5,747 nucleotides of DNA. It comes from Acidobacteriota bacterium. Its GTDB lineage: Bacteria > Acidobacteriota > Blastocatellia > RBC074. The stretch covers positions 1 through 5,747 of the forward strand of contig JABFSD010000715.1 of the NCBI GenBank assembly GCA_013140935.1. Direction: 5' to 3'. The notes beneath the pieces were generated by a model. It was not told where the DNA came from. It ran no database searches and saw only the letters and a list, made by a program, of their open reading frames with translations. The position numbers and the translations under genes were made by a program. Below are positions 4,962 to 5,747 of the stretch, piece by piece. Each line of letters opens with the position of its first letter. The first letter of the stretch is position 1.

Positions 4962-5747
4962 ATCGAAGTCATCAACATTAACCGCGCTCGTAGTTCCGCC
5001 TTTAGGCGGCATGGTCTCAGCGTACGAAGCCCCCCGCCTAAAGGCGGAACTACGAACGCGTTCTGCCACGATCACGCCCAACAACAACACGCCCGTGAGA
5101 ATGCCTGCCAGTTCCGCAGGCATCCCGCTCAATCGCAATCCGTTTTGCAAAATCACGACGGCGAATAAACCCAGCACGGTGCCTTGAATCGTGCCGCGTC
5201 CGCCAAAAATCGAAGTCCCGCCCAGCACGACGGTCGTGATCGCCATCAACTCATAACCCGTACCCGCATCCGATTTCGCCTGCCCCAAATGCGCGACGTA
5301 AATCAACGCGGCAACGCTCGCCATCAAGCCTGACAACACGTAAATCAAATTCAGACGGCGTTCGACCGGAATGCCCGCATAGCGCGCTCCGGCGAGCGAA
5401 TGCCCCATCGCATACAACGCGCGCCCCATCGTCGTGCGTTGCAACAACAGCCAATAAACAATGATCGCCGCTAACAACACAAAGGTTTGCGGCGGCACGG
5501 CGTTCCATAAATAGCCTTGTCCGAAAAACAAGAAGCTCGCGGGAAAGTCGGTGTAATTGATCGCGCCGCCCGTCAGCCCTTCGGCCAGTCCGCGAAAGAG
5601 CGAGAACGTGCCGAGCGTAACGATCAACGGCGGCAGCTTGAAACGTGCGATCAATACGGCATTGAGTTTTCCGCCCAAGGCGCCTAACGACAAGGCGGCA
5701 ACCATCGCCGCGCCGATTGAACGGTGCTGATCGCGCCACAGCGAACC
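3924..5747 (-). CDS. ABC sugar permease (RbsC/RhaPQ-like) fused to RhaS-like sugar-binding protein, 5' partial
   Basis: One uninterrupted frame, open through the window edge at 5747 (GSLWRDQHRSIGAAMVAAL precedes further permease sequence), so the N terminus lies outside. The first part (5747 to about 5061) is the C-terminal two-thirds of a CUT2-family permease: PPLIVTLGTFSLFRGLAEG, GRALYAMGHSLAGARYAGIPVERR and YELMAITTVVLGGTSIFGGRGT are family signatures, with several hydrophobic helices between. A 26-residue linker (4983-5060) is encoded entirely by a palindromic repeat. From Met at 4961, 345 residues form a RhaS/AI-2-type periplasmic binding protein: a hydrophobic N-terminal segment, then KLTVGMMPKAKGDPYF, GVDVIAVSVEN, GIKVVTWDAD, SAANQNEWI and a C-terminal NKANIDKYDF. 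These proteins are normally separate genes of one operon (rhaSTPQ-like). The binding protein may alternatively be initiated at 4961, although no Shine-Dalgarno is seen. L-rhamnose as substrate is likely but not certain. Confidence 0.85.
   Translation of the reverse strand, partial: GSLWRDQHRSIGAAMVAALSLGALGGKLNAVLIARFKLPPLIVTLGTFSLFRGLAEGLTGGAINYTDFPASFLFFGQGYLWNAVPPQTFVLLAAIIVYWLLLQRTTMGRALYAMGHSLAGARYAGIPVERRLNLIYVLSGLMASVAALIYVAHLGQAKSDAGTGYELMAITTVVLGGTSIFGGRGTIQGTVLGLFAVVILQNGLRLSGMPAELAGILTGVLLLGVIVAERVRSSAFRRGASYAETMPPKGGTTSAVNVDDFDMKNSQVGIICAAIIAAALIIAGSNWMLVNSLRQPAMMTTSAPPAKKLTVGMMPKAKGDPYFISCRKGAEEAARELGVDLLWDGPTGLDPAKQNEVVEAWITRGVDVIAVSVENRAGISTVLRKARERGIKVVTWDADAEKDARDFFINQATPEGIGQTLMDEAARMLGGKGEFAIITGALSAANQNEWIKHIKARLAEKYPEMKLVTIQPSDDDRDKAFTAAQNIMKVHPTVKVIVAISAPAVPGAAEAVKQSGRTDVKVTGLSLPNLCKPYVHADVIESVVLWDTGNLGYLVVAASQAMMAGELKAGASALSAGRLNRLDVKGDNVLLGAPMIFNKANIDKYDF
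4983..5060. repeat. 78-bp imperfect palindrome (REP/BIME-like), read in frame inside the transporter gene
   Basis: The arms 4983-5009 and 5034-5060 are 27-base inverse complements with one mismatch (4987 against 5056), including 22 uninterrupted pairs, around a 24-base spacer. Each arm contains its own mini-hairpin, ccgcctttaggcgg (5-bp stem, 4-base loop), so the whole resembles two REP units in opposite orientation. The length is 78 bases, exactly 26 codons in phase with the surrounding frame, encoding residues from Arg-Val-Arg-Ser-Ser to Thr-Thr-Ser-Ala. It has no recognisable transposase and no obvious target duplication. The look is of a dispersed non-autonomous repeat that I loosely associate with Acidobacteriota genomes. 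Confidence 0.85.

Noticed and set aside
2605..5025. Shared gcgtac core in the 2582-2613 hairpin and in the spacer of the 4983-5060 repeat as a sign of one repeat family
   Set aside because: A 6-base match is expected by chance and the flanking sequences do not align.

Overview
All genes supported here lie on the minus strand, so the transcriptional order runs from position 5747 down to 1. The base composition, compact head-to-tail packing, envelope-type transport protein and GGAGG ribosome binding site indicate a bacterium. The palindromic repeat at 4983-5060 and the gene mix resemble what I associate with Acidobacteriota. That assignment is an impression, not something the sequence proves.

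The upstream half (5747 to 2558) looks like a sugar uptake and oxidation block. It starts with one long open frame, cut by the window edge, that joins a CUT2-type (ribose/rhamnose/AI-2 family) ABC permease to a RhaS-like sugar-binding protein. A 78-bp inverted repeat is read in frame as 26 codons between the two parts. After a 110-bp hairpin-rich gap comes a textbook glutathione-independent formaldehyde dehydrogenase (fdhA type), with all zinc ligands at the positions known for the Pseudomonas putida enzyme. After a 61-bp gap holding an 11-bp perfect stem-loop comes an NAD-type short-chain dehydrogenase. Import of a 6-deoxysugar such as L-rhamnose or L-fucose, followed by NAD-linked oxidation of a sugar acid or aldehyde, would make sense of these genes together. 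The substrate is inferred.

The downstream half (1793 to 136) holds two genes with a 4-base overlap: an NTP_transf_5-type nucleotidyltransferase and a Transglut_core3 protein of the lasso-peptide B2 (leader protease) type. This pair recurs in lasso peptide and related RiPP clusters. It begins only 18 bp after the dehydrogenase stop codon, so both blocks could share a transcript. No precursor peptide, PqqD-like B1 protein or asparagine-synthetase-like cyclase is visible, although a short open frame running off the left edge (39 to 1) could be the start of the next gene.

The most unusual feature is the permease/binding-protein fusion made by an in-frame palindromic repeat. No tRNA, rRNA, CRISPR array, insertion sequence or convincing promoter was found. 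The only stretch without a firm gene is 1-135; every other gap is 110 bp or less.
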